Source: Buddleja alternifolia | Taxonomy: Eukaryota; Streptophyta; Magnoliopsida; Lamiales; Scrophulariaceae | NCBI GenBank assembly: GCA_019426215.1 | Contig: CM033392.1 | Coordinates: 38,984,980 to 39,048,979, forward strand | DNA length: 64,000 bases | Direction of reading: 5' to 3' | Shown: in pieces, positions 31,614-42,011 of the stretch | How the letters are laid out: each line of letters begins with the position of its first letter | Numbering within the stretch: position 1 is the stretch's first letter | Notes under the pieces: model-generated | Databases searched by the model: none | Told to the model about the DNA's origin: nothing | Seen by the model: the letters and a program-made list of their open reading frames with translations, nothing else | Translations under genes and position numbers: made by a program

Positions 31614-32828
31614 GTGTCTTTGTTTTATTTTTATTTTTGTTGGTATTTTCTGTTTATCTCACGATTCTCTCACGATTTACCATTTGATCCAGAAATCAAG
31701 AGGACCTTTCATAGGCTAAGAAGGGAAGCACAACAAGCTAACACCGAAGAAGAAGAAATGGCAAACAATCGAAACAATCGCACTCTTAAGGAGTTGGCGA
31801 CACCGAATCTCAATTATCAACCTTTATGCATTGATTACCCCGCCCTTGATGTTGCTTTTGAATTAAAATCCGGTTTAATTCACCTCCTCCCCACTTTTCG
31901 TGGTTTTACAGGTGATGATCCTCACAAGCATCTCAAGGAATTTCACATGGTATGCACTTCTATGAAGCCCGCCGGGATATCCGAGGAACAAATCAAGCTA
32001 AAGGCATTCCCCTTTTCTTTAGCGGACTCGGCAAAAGATTGGCTCTACTACTTACCATCCGGATCAATCAACACATGGAATGAGATGAAACGGGTATTTT
32101 TAGAGAAGTACTTTCCAGCTTCCAAAGCCGCCAATATCCGGAAAGAGATATGTAGCATCCGACAAATATCTGGGGAAACCCTCTATGAGTACTGGGAAAG
32201 ATTTAAGAAGCTATGTGCGAGTTGCCCTCATCATCAAATTAGTGAGCAACTCCTCATACAATACTTCTATGAAGGCATGTTTCCCACCGAGAGGACTATG
32301 ATAGATGCCTCTAGTGGAGGGGCCTTAGTTGATAAAACTCCCGAAGCTGCCCGGTTATTGATTGCAAACATGGCGGCAAATTCTCAACAATTTAGCTCCC
32401 GACATGAGCCTCCAACAAGTAAAGTCAACGAGGTTACATCTAGTTCACTTGAGTTGAAAATTAATGAGTTGACTTCACTTGTTCGCCAATTAGCCGTTGA
32501 AAAGGTTCAACAAGTGAAGGCTTGTGGGATTTGTGCCGATGTGAATCATCCCACGGACATGTGCCCTACACTACAAGAGGAGCCAACCGAGCAATCAAAT
32601 GCGATTGGAGGATTTTCGGGACAACCTCATAGAAAACATGACCCTTACTCTAACTCTTACAATGCCGGATGGAGGGATCACCCGAACTTTAGCTATAGAA
32701 ATTCAAATGGTCCCAACTATCACGGGAATAATCAAGGATACAATCACGGATATAATCAAGGACCATCACCGCCTTTCCCACCTAAGCCACAAGTCCCTTC
32801 TCCTGGGAAAGTTCTGAAGGCTCAGTAA
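31614..32828 (+). CDS. Athila-type gag polyprotein, open frame
   Basis: A 404-aa open frame. The likely start is either 31614 or the ATG at 31758 (MANNRNNRTLKELATPN); the upstream LPFDPEIKRTFHRLRREAQ is also typical of Athila gag, so a start before it is possible. The capsid (retrotrans_gag) spans about residues 80-250: FTGDDPHKHLKEFHMVC, KLKAFPFSLADSAKDWLYYL, MKRVFLEKYFPASKAANIRK. A zinc knuckle CGICADVNHPTDMCP is at about residue 304. The tail is Asn/Tyr/Gly-rich. Capsid proteins of this type assemble virus-like particles. The element has no pol in this copy. The last few residues may come from Gypsy G. Confidence 0.9.
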   Translation: MSLFYFYFCWYFLFISRFSHDLPFDPEIKRTFHRLRREAQQANTEEEEMANNRNNRTLKELATPNLNYQPLCIDYPALDVAFELKSGLIHLLPTFRGFTGDDPHKHLKEFHMVCTSMKPAGISEEQIKLKAFPFSLADSAKDWLYYLPSGSINTWNEMKRVFLEKYFPASKAANIRKEICSIRQISGETLYEYWERFKKLCASCPHHQISEQLLIQYFYEGMFPTERTMIDASSGGALVDKTPEAARLLIANMAANSQQFSSRHEPPTSKVNEVTSSSLELKINELTSLVRQLAVEKVQQVKACGICADVNHPTDMCPTLQEEPTEQSNAIGGFSGQPHRKHDPYSNSYNAGWRDHPNFSYRNSNGPNYHGNNQGYNHGYNQGPSPPFPPKPQVPSPGKVLKAQ

Positions 32829-33312
32829 CCTTGGCCTTGTATCTTAGCGTGGGATGAGGAGGCCCTGACAATTTCGCTCGCCTACCATTGCCCCAAAAGG
32901 TCGTAGGGGCCAAAGCGCCAGTGGACGGCTTTAAAGGGGTAGTGGAACTCACTTTGCCACCCTTGGTGGTCCTCTTTGCACTTAAAAAAAATATGCGTAC
33001 GGAACCAACTGTTAGTATTCAAAATAATAACAACAAAAAATGTTTATATGCTATGTCTTGAACTATGGCACGAAGTCATAAACATGTATACCTCGAGTAT
33101 ATAGCTGGCTAACATCAAAATTAGTTCCAAATAAACAAGCCTTGCCAAAGATAACCCTAAGTTGCTTTTTGGCATGGGTAATCTGATTAGGAGTAATACC
33201 TTCACTCCAACGCAATGGCGTGGATATGTTTAAGTTGGCAAGAGGAAAGTAAAAAAATTTCCACTTGGAGCTAACGTTTTCCCTCAAGAACCTAACAGGT
33301 TTCAAAGGGAGA
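32826..33312 (-). pseudogene. Gypsy G antisense accessory ORF, middle part
   Basis: The minus-strand frame 33063-33320 includes PVRFLRENVSSKWKFFYFPL and ends near a stop; it resembles the WKxxFFF region of gypsy-type accessory proteins. Its first residues are in element I. It is broken by an AT-rich patch at 32990-33055. It lies between insertions H and I, in line with 29278-29851. Confidence 0.4.
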
Positions 33313-34803
33313 TGACACACGAAATCCTAGCAAGTATACTAGGTCGTGCAAAGTAATAAAGTGGACTATTTAGCCCGGGGTGTATCGTCTCCACAGGGAC
33401 AATTGGATTCAATGCTCGTAATTGCTATATTATCTAACTGTAAGCTAAATCAAATTATAAGATGATGGTTGATTATACTATGAAAATAATCAAAGACAAC
33501 TATGTGATAAACAAGATAATAAATCGAATGGAAAAAGGTGATTGGGTTATGATCCTGCTATGTTCTATTCTATGTTCATGAACTCTCAATTATCCGGATT
33601 CTTAGAATGTTCTTGTTATGGCGAAACCCCCTAATGTATTTATTATTCAATCTCTTGAAATAACGAGCCTATACTAGTTAACAACTTCCTATATCTCTAT
33701 AGTGAAGATTGAATTAACTAACATGCATTTAGGTTCAAAGGAATTCCTTGTTTACGAAGATCCTACATTCAATCAGGTCATCTTATCACAAAAATCCACA
33801 CAACGCAATCGATTCTATCTCTAGTCAATTGTTACGTTATGATGATTGATTTTTCGATCTCCCTTTATCTATCTCCTCTCGGTCTCAAGACAAAACATTT
33901 TATCAAACACATGGTGATCAAGCATATGCAAGCATTAAGCACAAAATCAAACATGTAACAAGAATGTAATAAATCCGGAAATTAATGATTCATTAAACAC
34001 AAAACATCACAAAGTATTCACATAACCCAATCACAAAAATACTTAGCTCATACTTACAACAACAAGTGATTCAACAACTCTACAAGACATAATTGAAATA
34101 CTAATCAAGAGAAAGAGTTGAATTACTCCCTAGTATAAAGTGTGAATCCAAGCTTTGATGATGAAAATGATGATGATGAGGATGATGATCGCTCTTCAAG
34201 CTTCCTTAGGACTTCCCATGGCTCCCCCTTGGTGTTTTAGAGCATTTCTAGCCTTTTGATAAGTGAAGAATGTGTTATAAAGACCAAAAACGGCGGACAT
34301 AAAAAAATAGGGCAGCAGGGCACTGAGCCGCTGCACAAACTCCTATCAGACCGCGGCACTAAAAGTGCGAACCAATTTTCCGAAGTAGGACCGCGGTCTT
34401 GTGCCGCGGTCGTCTGACGCAGAATTCGCAGCTTTCGTATTTTAATCATAACTCTCTCTACAAATGTCGGATTGAGGTGATTCAAGTTGCCAAGCGAAGC
34501 TAAGAAACAAATCTACAATATTGGAGAAGAAACCTTAATCTGATTCGGCCTATCAGAGGATGAAAACCTCGTTTAAATATGAATATTGTGTAAAATCTTT
34601 CGTCAACTATCTTCTTTTGTTTCTTTCTTCAATTTCAAGCTCAATTTGGATCTTTTTGCTCGTCTTTCATGCGTAAATCAACTTTTATCCTACAAAACAA
34701 AATATATACCAATCAAAGCATTATGAGGAATAAAAAGTGATCAGAGTAACGATCAAATCATATCACAATGGGGCATAAAATACTGTAAAATATTGACTTA
34801 TCA
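33313..34803 (-). repeat. 3' LTR of element I
   Basis: TGACACACGAAATCC to TTGACTTATCA, 1491 bp. It contains a GC-rich CCGCGGCAC/GTGCCGCGG region at about 34320-34420. The frame 34237-34485 is a shadow shared with the other LTR. Confidence 0.95.
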
Positions 34804-34818
34804 ACTACCCCCCAACTA
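34804..34818 (-). other. Polypurine tract of element I
   Basis: The minus strand reads TAGTTGGGGGGTAGT, immediately next to the 3' LTR. Confidence 0.85.
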
Positions 34819-36514
34819 GGCTATGATCGTCTCGATCACTAAATGGTGAACAAGCACTCATAAGTTCAGATTTTACAACTTGGTTTGGGATCTTGAAAGA
34901 TTCATATGTCAATAATCAAGCACGTAAAAGAATTAGACCCTCGAAAATGATTATGACAAGTTACATTTTACCTAGAACACTCAACAATTTGAAAGCCCCC
35001 AAACATCTTCGAATCCATCTCGAAATCATGAACTCCAAATCCATTTTTATGTCAAGAGCACACTTTAAACAAGATTATGCAAACTCATTAGATAATAAAA
35101 ACATTAAAACACTTCAAAACTTTGCTAACCTACCGGTGTGCATGAAATGTGAAAGTCAAGATCAAAAGGTCTTTTTGGCTTGTAACGTAAGGCTAGGTAA
35201 TGGCTTGGACGGGAATATATGGATAAAGTGACTAAACTCAAGAAAGCATACAACTCAGTATCATCGAGCTAAACACTCACTTATCACTGAATAAATCTCC
35301 ACATCTCGCCACTTATAGCTTTCTGATTTCTTTTCCCCTTGAACTCATAACCCCAAAACTTGTTTCTTCTGATGCTAGGGGTGGAAAAATGATTCCCAAA
35401 CCAAATAAATCACATTGAAGCTCAGTTCCTAGCCAAGTCGAGAGAGAGCTCACATAATATATTTTTCGGTAACTTCCAATCTCTCGACTCTTTAGCCAAC
35501 TTACAACATTTCTTTTTCCTCTCTTTATTTCACATAAACTTAAGACCTCAAAAATTTTCAAGATCATCAAGAACAAACACACCTTTTAACCCATTAATCC
35601 ATGAGATTCGACACCCAAAACAAAGCGTAAACCCAAATTAAAGCTAAATGATATGAAGTTATATGCTCTCTTACTTGGGAAATAGACTTTGTTTTTCTTT
35701 CTTTTAGGCTAAAGGGTGGTTGGTGTGGCTTGCGAAAGAAAATCGAATGGTGGTTTTTAGTGTGCTATACACACTCCATTCTTATCAATACGGCTCAAAA
35801 TAAGGTCTAGATATTATGTAATATCGTGAAGGCCAATTGTAAGGTTAAAGAAAATGAAAGATGGCCTAAATCATTTCATGACTTCGCACACTCAACACAC
35901 ATTTCAAAGTTGACAAAATTGAACGCTCAATGCTTTAAATCCTCAACAATTCACATAAGCATGGCTAAAAAGGCTTTCACATATAAAATACGACAAATGA
36001 TTTCATCTTAGATGAAGTAGAGACACTCAAACGAATCATGCTCCAAGCAAAAGTATAACAAATCATGAATATGAAATCATTGACTATCACAGTTTTCTAA
36101 TCCCAAATCAAGCATGAAACTTAACAAATGAGTACAAGTTACACCATATCACCACATCACAATAAAATTAGGACGTCTAACCCACCACCCAACTAATCTA
36201 GCACATTGTCCCCAATGAGCGAACATACAAAGGTAAAGTAAAGGAAGGAAAGACGCCCCTGATGTTTGAAGCTAAGTGATGTCCAAAAAGCGAAAGAGTG
36301 ACAAGGCGAAAAATCTGACATTAAAGCCTAGCCATCTGTGAAGTTAGAAAAATAAGAAGAGACAAAAAGCATCATCATGACAACTAAGAACACATAAAAC
36401 GACAAAAACAAAACAAAAAGAAAAAAAAATGTAAACAAAAGAAAGCATGTAAAACGTGGGTTGCCTCCCACGAAGCGCTTGTTTTAAGTCATTAGCTCGA
36501 CTCCCTTGCACTGC
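34819..36514 (-). other. 3' non-coding interior of element I
   Basis: About 1.7 kb without a credible gene (short frames at 34893-35231, 35313-35582 and 35826-36011 show nothing known). At about 36455-36482 it carries GTGGGTTGCCTCCCACGAAGCGCTT, whose complement AAGCGCTTCGTGGGAGGCAACCCAC is a conserved inverted-repeat phrase of Athila-type 3' regions. Confidence 0.65.
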
Positions 36515-37621
36515 TCATGGTGGATCATAAGGAGCAATGCCAATTTTGTATGGATGAGCCTTTTTGTGTTTTTTCCAGTTGCGTAAAGGCTTCTCCCCTC
36601 CAATATCTATCACACAACCTAAAAGAATTAGAAGTAAGCATAAGGTCTCTTTCAAAAATACATAATTGAAGTGTAAAGATGAAAGTTTAATTGGAAGTGA
36701 GAAAGGATTGTCAATGGATGATTGCAACTCATATGTGGTTACTCCATACTCCCATAGACATAGTTTTGACAACTCAAATGGTGGTATATCCAAGTGATTT
36801 AGATATCCTCTAATTTTCTCATTCTCAACCGTAGCATCACTTGGGTTTTCCAAATATGTATCGAATGGATCACTAGAGTTGTAAACCTTGACTTCAACCT
36901 CCTCCACTATGTCTCTCTGGTTATTGATACACTTTTGTAAGAATTCGAGAGATATGGTGGTAGGAGGTTTTGAGTTCTTGAATATTTCTAATGCTTTTTC
37001 TTGGTCATTTGATGGAGTGAATTTTGGGATCTCAATGCTGAATTGAAGGTGCTCCAGTGATGTTGTATCTACTTCACCACACATAGATTCTGAAGGTAGT
37101 GTTGGTGTAGCAATAGGGTACAAACACTGTGGTGCCGAATCAACAACTTGTTCAACTCCTGTATCAAGTACCTCATCATTCTCCTCTGTGCCACCCTGAA
37201 AAGTGTCTGATGATCTCTCTGCCAATAAATTGGAAAGTTGATTGAGTTGTGTTTGCAATTCCATTATAGATGCTTCGAGATTTTGAGATCGCTCATCGTT
37301 CGACTTCATCCATTGGATCATCAACTCCTCAAAACTAGGGTTCCTATCACATTGTTGCTGATAATCCCCATGGTTCTGAAAGTTAGTCGATTCAAATTCT
37401 CCCTGCATTAGAAAAGGGGACCTATCTTGATGCAGGTATGCTTGTGAATCTCTCATAACATAATAACTCAATGGCAAGTCTTGCTGACTTCTCCATCCGT
37501 GTTGACAATAATCGCTATGATGAGCGTCTCCACACCACGAACATAAATCTTGCACTCGACTCCCGTATTCGGCACCTTTATCCCATCCTTGTTTTAACCA
37601 ATAAAAGTCATTGATGCTCAT
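36515..37621 (-). CDS. 368-aa gag-tail-like protein of element I
   Basis: An intact minus-strand frame. Residues ~27-39 form a zinc-knuckle-like CSWCGDAHHSDYC, with the last spacing one residue shorter than the canonical CX2CX4HX4C. Residues ~94-135 (FEELMIQWMKSNDERSQNLE, then IMELQTQLNQLSNLLAE) form a coiled coil like the C-terminus of Athila gag. The rest is acidic, with PPTTISLEFLQKCINNQRDI, and ends in a basic KKHKKAHPYKIGIAPYDPP. No capsid domain precedes the knuckle. It looks like a gag C-terminal part fused to an unfamiliar region. I cannot assign a function; it could bind element RNA. A frame of this length, uninterrupted, suggests recent origin. Confidence 0.75.
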   Translation of the reverse strand: MSINDFYWLKQGWDKGAEYGSRVQDLCSWCGDAHHSDYCQHGWRSQQDLPLSYYVMRDSQAYLHQDRSPFLMQGEFESTNFQNHGDYQQQCDRNPSFEELMIQWMKSNDERSQNLEASIMELQTQLNQLSNLLAERSSDTFQGGTEENDEVLDTGVEQVVDSAPQCLYPIATPTLPSESMCGEVDTTSLEHLQFSIEIPKFTPSNDQEKALEIFKNSKPPTTISLEFLQKCINNQRDIVEEVEVKVYNSSDPFDTYLENPSDATVENEKIRGYLNHLDIPPFELSKLCLWEYGVTTYELQSSIDNPFSLPIKLSSLHFNYVFLKETLCLLLILLGCVIDIGGEKPLRNWKKHKKAHPYKIGIAPYDPP

Positions 37622-37629
37622 CTATTCAA

Positions 37630-37865
37630 GAATAAAAATAAAAAAAATAAAAAAACATAACAAAACAACAACTAAAAAAAACAAAAACAGCAACTTAAAA
37701 CACAAAACCAACAACTAAAAAAAAACAAAAACAGCATCTTAAAACACAAAACCAACAACTTAAAACACAAAATCAGCAACTTGAAACACAAAAACAGAAA
37801 CTTAAAACACAAAAACAGCAACTAAAAACACAAAAACAGCAACTTGAAAAACAGCAACTTAGTTT
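37630..37865. repeat. A/C-rich tandem repeat in the leader of element I
   Basis: Imperfect repeats of AACAGCAACTTAAAACACAAA (about 20-22 bp, roughly ten copies, some with AAAAAAAACAAAAACAGC) between the ORF start and the primer-binding site. No gene; the Cys-rich minus frame 37773-38030 is an artefact of the repeat. Confidence 0.85.
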
Positions 37866-37906
37866 TAGAAAAGATAAGTGAATTGCAATATCAAATAACG
37901 CAATTG

Positions 37907-37924
37907 TCCCCGGCAACGGCGCCA
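37907..37924 (-). other. Primer-binding site of element I
   Basis: The minus strand reads TGGCGCCGTTGCCGGGGA, the same site as in element H, six bases from the LTR. Confidence 0.93.
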
Positions 37925-37930
37925 AAAACT

Positions 37931-39421
37931 TGACACGCGAAATCCTAGCAAGTATACTAGGTCGTGCAAAGTAATAAAGTGGACTATTTAGCCCGGGGTG
38001 TATCGTCTCCACAAGGACAATTGGATTCAATGCTCGTAATTGCTATATTATCTAACTCTAAGCTAAATCAAATTATAAGGTGATGGTTGATTATACTATG
38101 AAAATAATCAAAGACAACTATGTGATAAACAAGATAATAAATCGAATGGAAAAAGGTGATTGGGTTATGATCCTGCTATGTTCTATTCTATGTTCATGAA
38201 CTCTCAATTATCCGGATTCTTAGAACATTCTTGTTATGGCGAAACCCCCTAATGTATTTATTATTCAATCTCTTGAAATAACAAGCCTATACTAGTTAAC
38301 AACTTCCTATATCTTTATAGTGAAGATTGAATTAACTAACATGCATTTAGGTTCAAAGGAATTCCTTGTTTACGAAGATCCTACATTCAATCGGGTCATC
38401 TTATCACAAAAAGCCACACAACGCAATCGATTCTATCTCTAGTCAATTGTTACGTTATGATGATTGATTTTTCGATCTCCCTTTATCTATCTCCTCTCGG
38501 TCTCAAGACAAAGCATTTTATCAAACACATGGTGATCAAGCATATGCAAGCATTAAGCACAAAATCAAACATGTAACAAGAATGTAATAAATCCGGAAAT
38601 TAATGATTCATTAAACACAAAACATCACAAAGTATTCACATAACCCAATCACAAAAATACTTAGCTCATACTTACAACAACAAGTGATTCAACAACTCTA
38701 CAAGACATAATTGAAATACTAATCAAGAGAAAGAGTTGAATTACTCCCTATTATAAAGTGTGAATCCAAGCTTTGATGATGAAAATGATGATGATGAGGA
38801 TGATGATGGCTCTTCAAGCTTCCTTAGGACTTCCCATGGCTCCCCCTTGGTGTTTTAGAGCATTTCTAGCCTTTTGATAAGTGAAGAATGTGTCATAAAG
38901 ACCAAAAACGGCGAACATAAAAAAATAGGGCAGCAGGGCACTGAGCCGCGGCACAAACTCCTATCAGACCGCGGCACTAAAAGTGCGAACCAATTTTCCG
39001 AAGTAGGACCGCGGTCTTGTGGCGCGGTCGTCTGACGCAGAATTCGCAGCTTTCGTATTTTAATCATAACTCTCTCTACAAATGTCGGATTGAGGTGATT
39101 CAAGTTGCCAAGCGAAGCTAAGAAACAAATCTACAATATTGGAGAAGAAACCTTAATCTGATTCGGCCTGTAAGAGGATGAAAACCTCGTTTAAATATGA
39201 ATATTGTGTAAAATCTTTCGTCAACTATCTTCTTTTGTTTCTTTCTTCAATTTCAAGCTCAATTTGGATCTTTTTGCTCGTCTTTCATGCGTAAATCAAC
39301 TTTTATCCTACAAAACAAAATATATACCAATCAAAGCATTATGAGGAATAAAAAGTGATCAGAGTAACGATCAAATCATATCACAATGGGGCATAAAATA
39401 CTGTAAAATATTGACTTATCA
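37931..39421 (-). repeat. 5' LTR of element I
   Basis: TGACACGCGAAATCC to TTGACTTATCA, 1491 bp, nearly identical to 33313-34803. The CCGCGGCAC palindromic region is at about 38938-39040; in transcription order it lies some 380-480 bp from the LTR start, as in LTR H. Confidence 0.95.
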
Positions 39422-40077
39422 GGAGAAAATACACATAAGGCATGGAAGAGCACATCCTAACTGTGAAAAGAGCTTGAAAGGCGTCTAAGCTTATCTCAAA
39501 CTTTTAACTCAGTGAAAGAAGGTCAAACAGTTAGGGGTCAATTGACTTGTGCAAATTCGATAGTGGACTAAATTTCCCCAAATTGGTTGCGGTAGAGGAT
39601 GGTATACCCAGAACAAAAATATTCCAAATAAAGAGTCATGCAACCCTTAAGAGGGCTTAGAATCCTTCAACCATCTCTAGGCACCTGCAATTCGAGGTCC
39701 ACCTCTGTATCCTCAAAAGGAGTGGTAAGCGCGGCTTTAGTTATGGTAGTACCACAGGTTTCAAGGTCGATGGCACGATCCCGGGACTGTTTTGTGGAAT
39801 GGGACCCGTCAACCCTGCTCCTCAACTACTTCGTGATCACTTCCCATACATGCAAAATCCTAGTGACTATGATCATCTACACTACCGGTTGAAGAAGAGC
39901 TCCCTATTCCAATGAGAAGTCAGGGGTCCAATTAGAAAAAAAATTGGCATAAATGATAACATGACCAAAAAATTCATAAATCTATTAGCGAGAGTGCCCA
40001 AATGTATTAGCACAAGGAGATGCGCAAGAAAATCGAATAAAAACCAGAGGGAGGCAAATTTACGACAACTGCTGAGC

Positions 40078-40305
40078 AAGACCTCGAGGCAACCCACCTT
40101 GAGGAGCCACCTCGAGGCAGCCTACCTCTAGGTGGCCAGCCTCAAGGTGGCCGACCTCAACGCACTACCTCGAGGCTAGCCGACCTCGAGGTAGCTAGCC
40201 TCGTGGCTGTTGACCTCGAGGCAACTAGGCTCAAAGCAGCCAGCCTCGAGGCACGGCTCCTCGAGGAGGCTGGCCTCAAGGTGGCTCGCCTCAAGGTGAC
40301 ACCCC
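40078..40305. repeat. CCTCGAGGYRGCC minisatellite in Gypsy G
   Basis: About a dozen degenerate units around ACCTCGAGGCAGCC / GCCTCAAGGTGGCC, each itself partly palindromic (CTCGAG). GC-rich in AT-rich surroundings. Confidence 0.88.
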
Positions 40306-40760
40306 CAATTCTCTCACCACGAGCGGTAATTATTTTAGCTTACGGGCTATCTGAATGAAGATATAGATTTATCTAGAAAACTCACTTTACCCCGAAAAAT
40401 GATCTACTTGAGAGAGGAGGTAAAAAAATAGATAGACATTATTGTGAGGAAAAAACATACGATTTTTCATACTACGAGTGTCGCACCATAAAATGAAGAA
40501 CAAGAACGACGGATTTGAAGTTTACATTGTTCATCTTGGCTTCTTTCCATGGTTGGTTGGGAAAATAATGCCTAGAGAGGGAATTTTTTCAAGAGTAATG
40601 TAAGTAAATAAGTAGAAAAAGTACTCACCCACCTCTCCTTTATTAAAGGATAAGGTAGGTGAGAAGCTTTAATGCTCCAGCACCCAATTGAAAATTCCCT
40701 CAGCTAGGTGCTGCAGCTAAGATGATCCGTCATACTCCCGGATGCTCTATGTAGCCTACC

Positions 40761-40773
40761 CGGGAAGGGGGGG
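40761..40773 (+). other. Polypurine tract of Gypsy G
   Basis: CGGGAAGGGGGGG lies five bases before the 3' LTR, confirming plus orientation. Confidence 0.88.
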
Positions 40774-40778
40774 CATTA

Positions 40779-41324
40779 TGACGTGCACCTGAATTTCTAG
40801 GCGCACGATTGTAATTGACTTATCTTCGATTTGGGCCAGATTATCTCCTGCTGGCGAGATGTAATATAGCTGGTGTAAAAAATCTGGGTGAGGCCCCACA
40901 TGGCTAAAAGCCTATTACGAAATGGGTCCATTCTGTCAAAGGGGCTATAATAATAATTGGGCTAATAAATATAAAATACATTTTTATTAATTTAATATAT
41001 ATTCCCATGGACTGATAACAAGGCACTAGCCCATGGCCCAACTCTATAAATAATACATGAGGGGTAACCAAAATTCATTATTTGCTCTCCACACAAAAAG
41101 TTTGCTAGAGAGAAAGCAGCTGGCATCTTGACAGAGTAATCCCACTGCTGATCTACAAAAAGACTTGATCCCATCAAAGTGGATACTTAGGCCGCTCGCC
41201 TATAACTAGTGCAGTCTATACATAAACCAACCTAGTGCCTAGTTTGTCGTGTGTTGGGTCGAATTCCCTCCTCACGTAGCCATCCTGTGATAAACTTACA
41301 TACTAACATTTTGATCCGACATCA
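40779..41324 (+). repeat. 3' LTR of Gypsy G
   Basis: TGACGTGCACC to TTTGATCCGACATCA, 546 bp, homologous throughout to the 5' LTR, with a CTATAAATAATAC TATA-like site at about 41044. Confidence 0.9.
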
Positions 41325-41799
41325 CTAAGCAAGGTGACTTCCTGTTCCCGCTGCAAAAATGAATCCCTAAAATGAGAGTGGGGGACGAGAAAAGAAACCA
41401 CAATCTCGCATTTGGATATAACTCAGTACACATTCGTAAGTCATTGCAATCCAGTATACATCTTTCATAAATATATCATTCATAAATATATCATATCTCA
41501 TTGTGCGAGTAAATTCTTCACATATAGTTTATTATTCTTGATATACCCATTTCACTAAGACTTGGAGACAGAGACATAATATAGACATAATTTTTCTAAA
41601 GTCGCGGGTGATGCTCTCCAATTTACTTAGATAGTTCATGATTCTCATAACTTTATTGACATTCATTTACACAAATGCTTTAAATTAATGAAACAAATGC
41701 AATATTATCGAGTTACTCCCTAATTAGCGGCATAACTTTATGAAAAACCACGATATGTAAGAATGATTTTATTCATGTTTCCTGTATAATACCCAAAAT

Positions 41800-42011
41800 A
41801 CGAATTTTAAGACTTATCGAGTTATACCATTTTTCTAATTTTGTTAGGATGATGAAGCAAAAAGAAAAAATAAATATACTCGCTTTGGCACCGAAGTGAA
41901 ACAATACGAATTTTAAGACTTATCGAGTTATAACATTAATCTAATTTTGTTACCATGATGAAGCAAAAAGGAAAAATAATTATAACTGTTTTCGGCACCA
42001 AAGTGAAACAA
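41800..42011. repeat. 106-bp tandem duplication
   Basis: Two units start ACGAATTTTAAGACTTATCGAG at 41800 and 41906 and end GCACCRAAGTGAAACAA. They differ at roughly a dozen positions. The second unit runs into the left arm of the inverted-repeat element. Confidence 0.9.

Larger units (their letters stand above)
30202..32825 (+). mobile_element. Athila-like Gypsy element H, 3'-truncated
   Basis: 5' LTR, primer-binding site and an open gag, then an abrupt return to Gypsy G sequence at about 32825. Protease, pol, env-like ORF and 3' LTR are missing, although the gag frame is intact. The right border is not an LTR end, so H was truncated after, or during, insertion into G. Confidence 0.82.
33313..39421 (-). 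mobile_element. Non-autonomous Athila-type Gypsy element I, complete
   Basis: 6109 bp with two 1491-bp LTRs (33313-34803, 37931-39421) that differ at only about 20 positions by eye. The 5-bp target duplication is perfect: GGAGA at 33308-33312 and 39422-39426. The primer-binding site (37907-37924) and polypurine tract (34804-34818) fix the minus orientation. The 3.1-kb interior has one good ORF (36515-37621) and no protease, RT or integrase. It is the youngest LTR insertion in the window by LTR similarity, and depends on another element for replication. Confidence 0.95.
39427..40778 (+). other. Gypsy G 3' interior
   Basis: Resumes Gypsy G after element I. On the minus strand, frames around 39450-40000 appear to be the N-terminal part of the antisense accessory ORF, heavily shifted (for example ICTSQLTPNCLTFF near 39540). 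Then follow a GC-rich CTCGAGG minisatellite (40078-40305) and about 450 bp of AT-rich non-coding DNA to the polypurine tract. Confidence 0.5.
11516..41324 (+). mobile_element. Tat-like Gypsy element G, opened by nested insertions
   Basis: The 5' LTR 11516-12064 and 3' LTR 40779-41324 are homologous along their length and in the same orientation. A polypurine tract (40761-40773) sits before the 3' LTR and a TGCCATCCGTGGGAAC leader after the 5' LTR. Own sequence: 11516-12949, about 26285-30201, about 32826-33312 and 39427-40778, roughly 7.7 kb in all. Gag and protease are present; no RT, RNase H or integrase is seen in any segment. A minus-strand accessory ORF occupies the 3' half. Flanking 5-mers (CGGAG, CTAAG) agree at only three of five positions, so the target duplication is unproven. 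Confidence 0.82.

Noticed and set aside
34237..34485. 82-aa minus frame conserved in two places (also 38855-39103)
   Set aside because: The two copies are the two LTRs of element I, so the conservation only reflects LTR identity.
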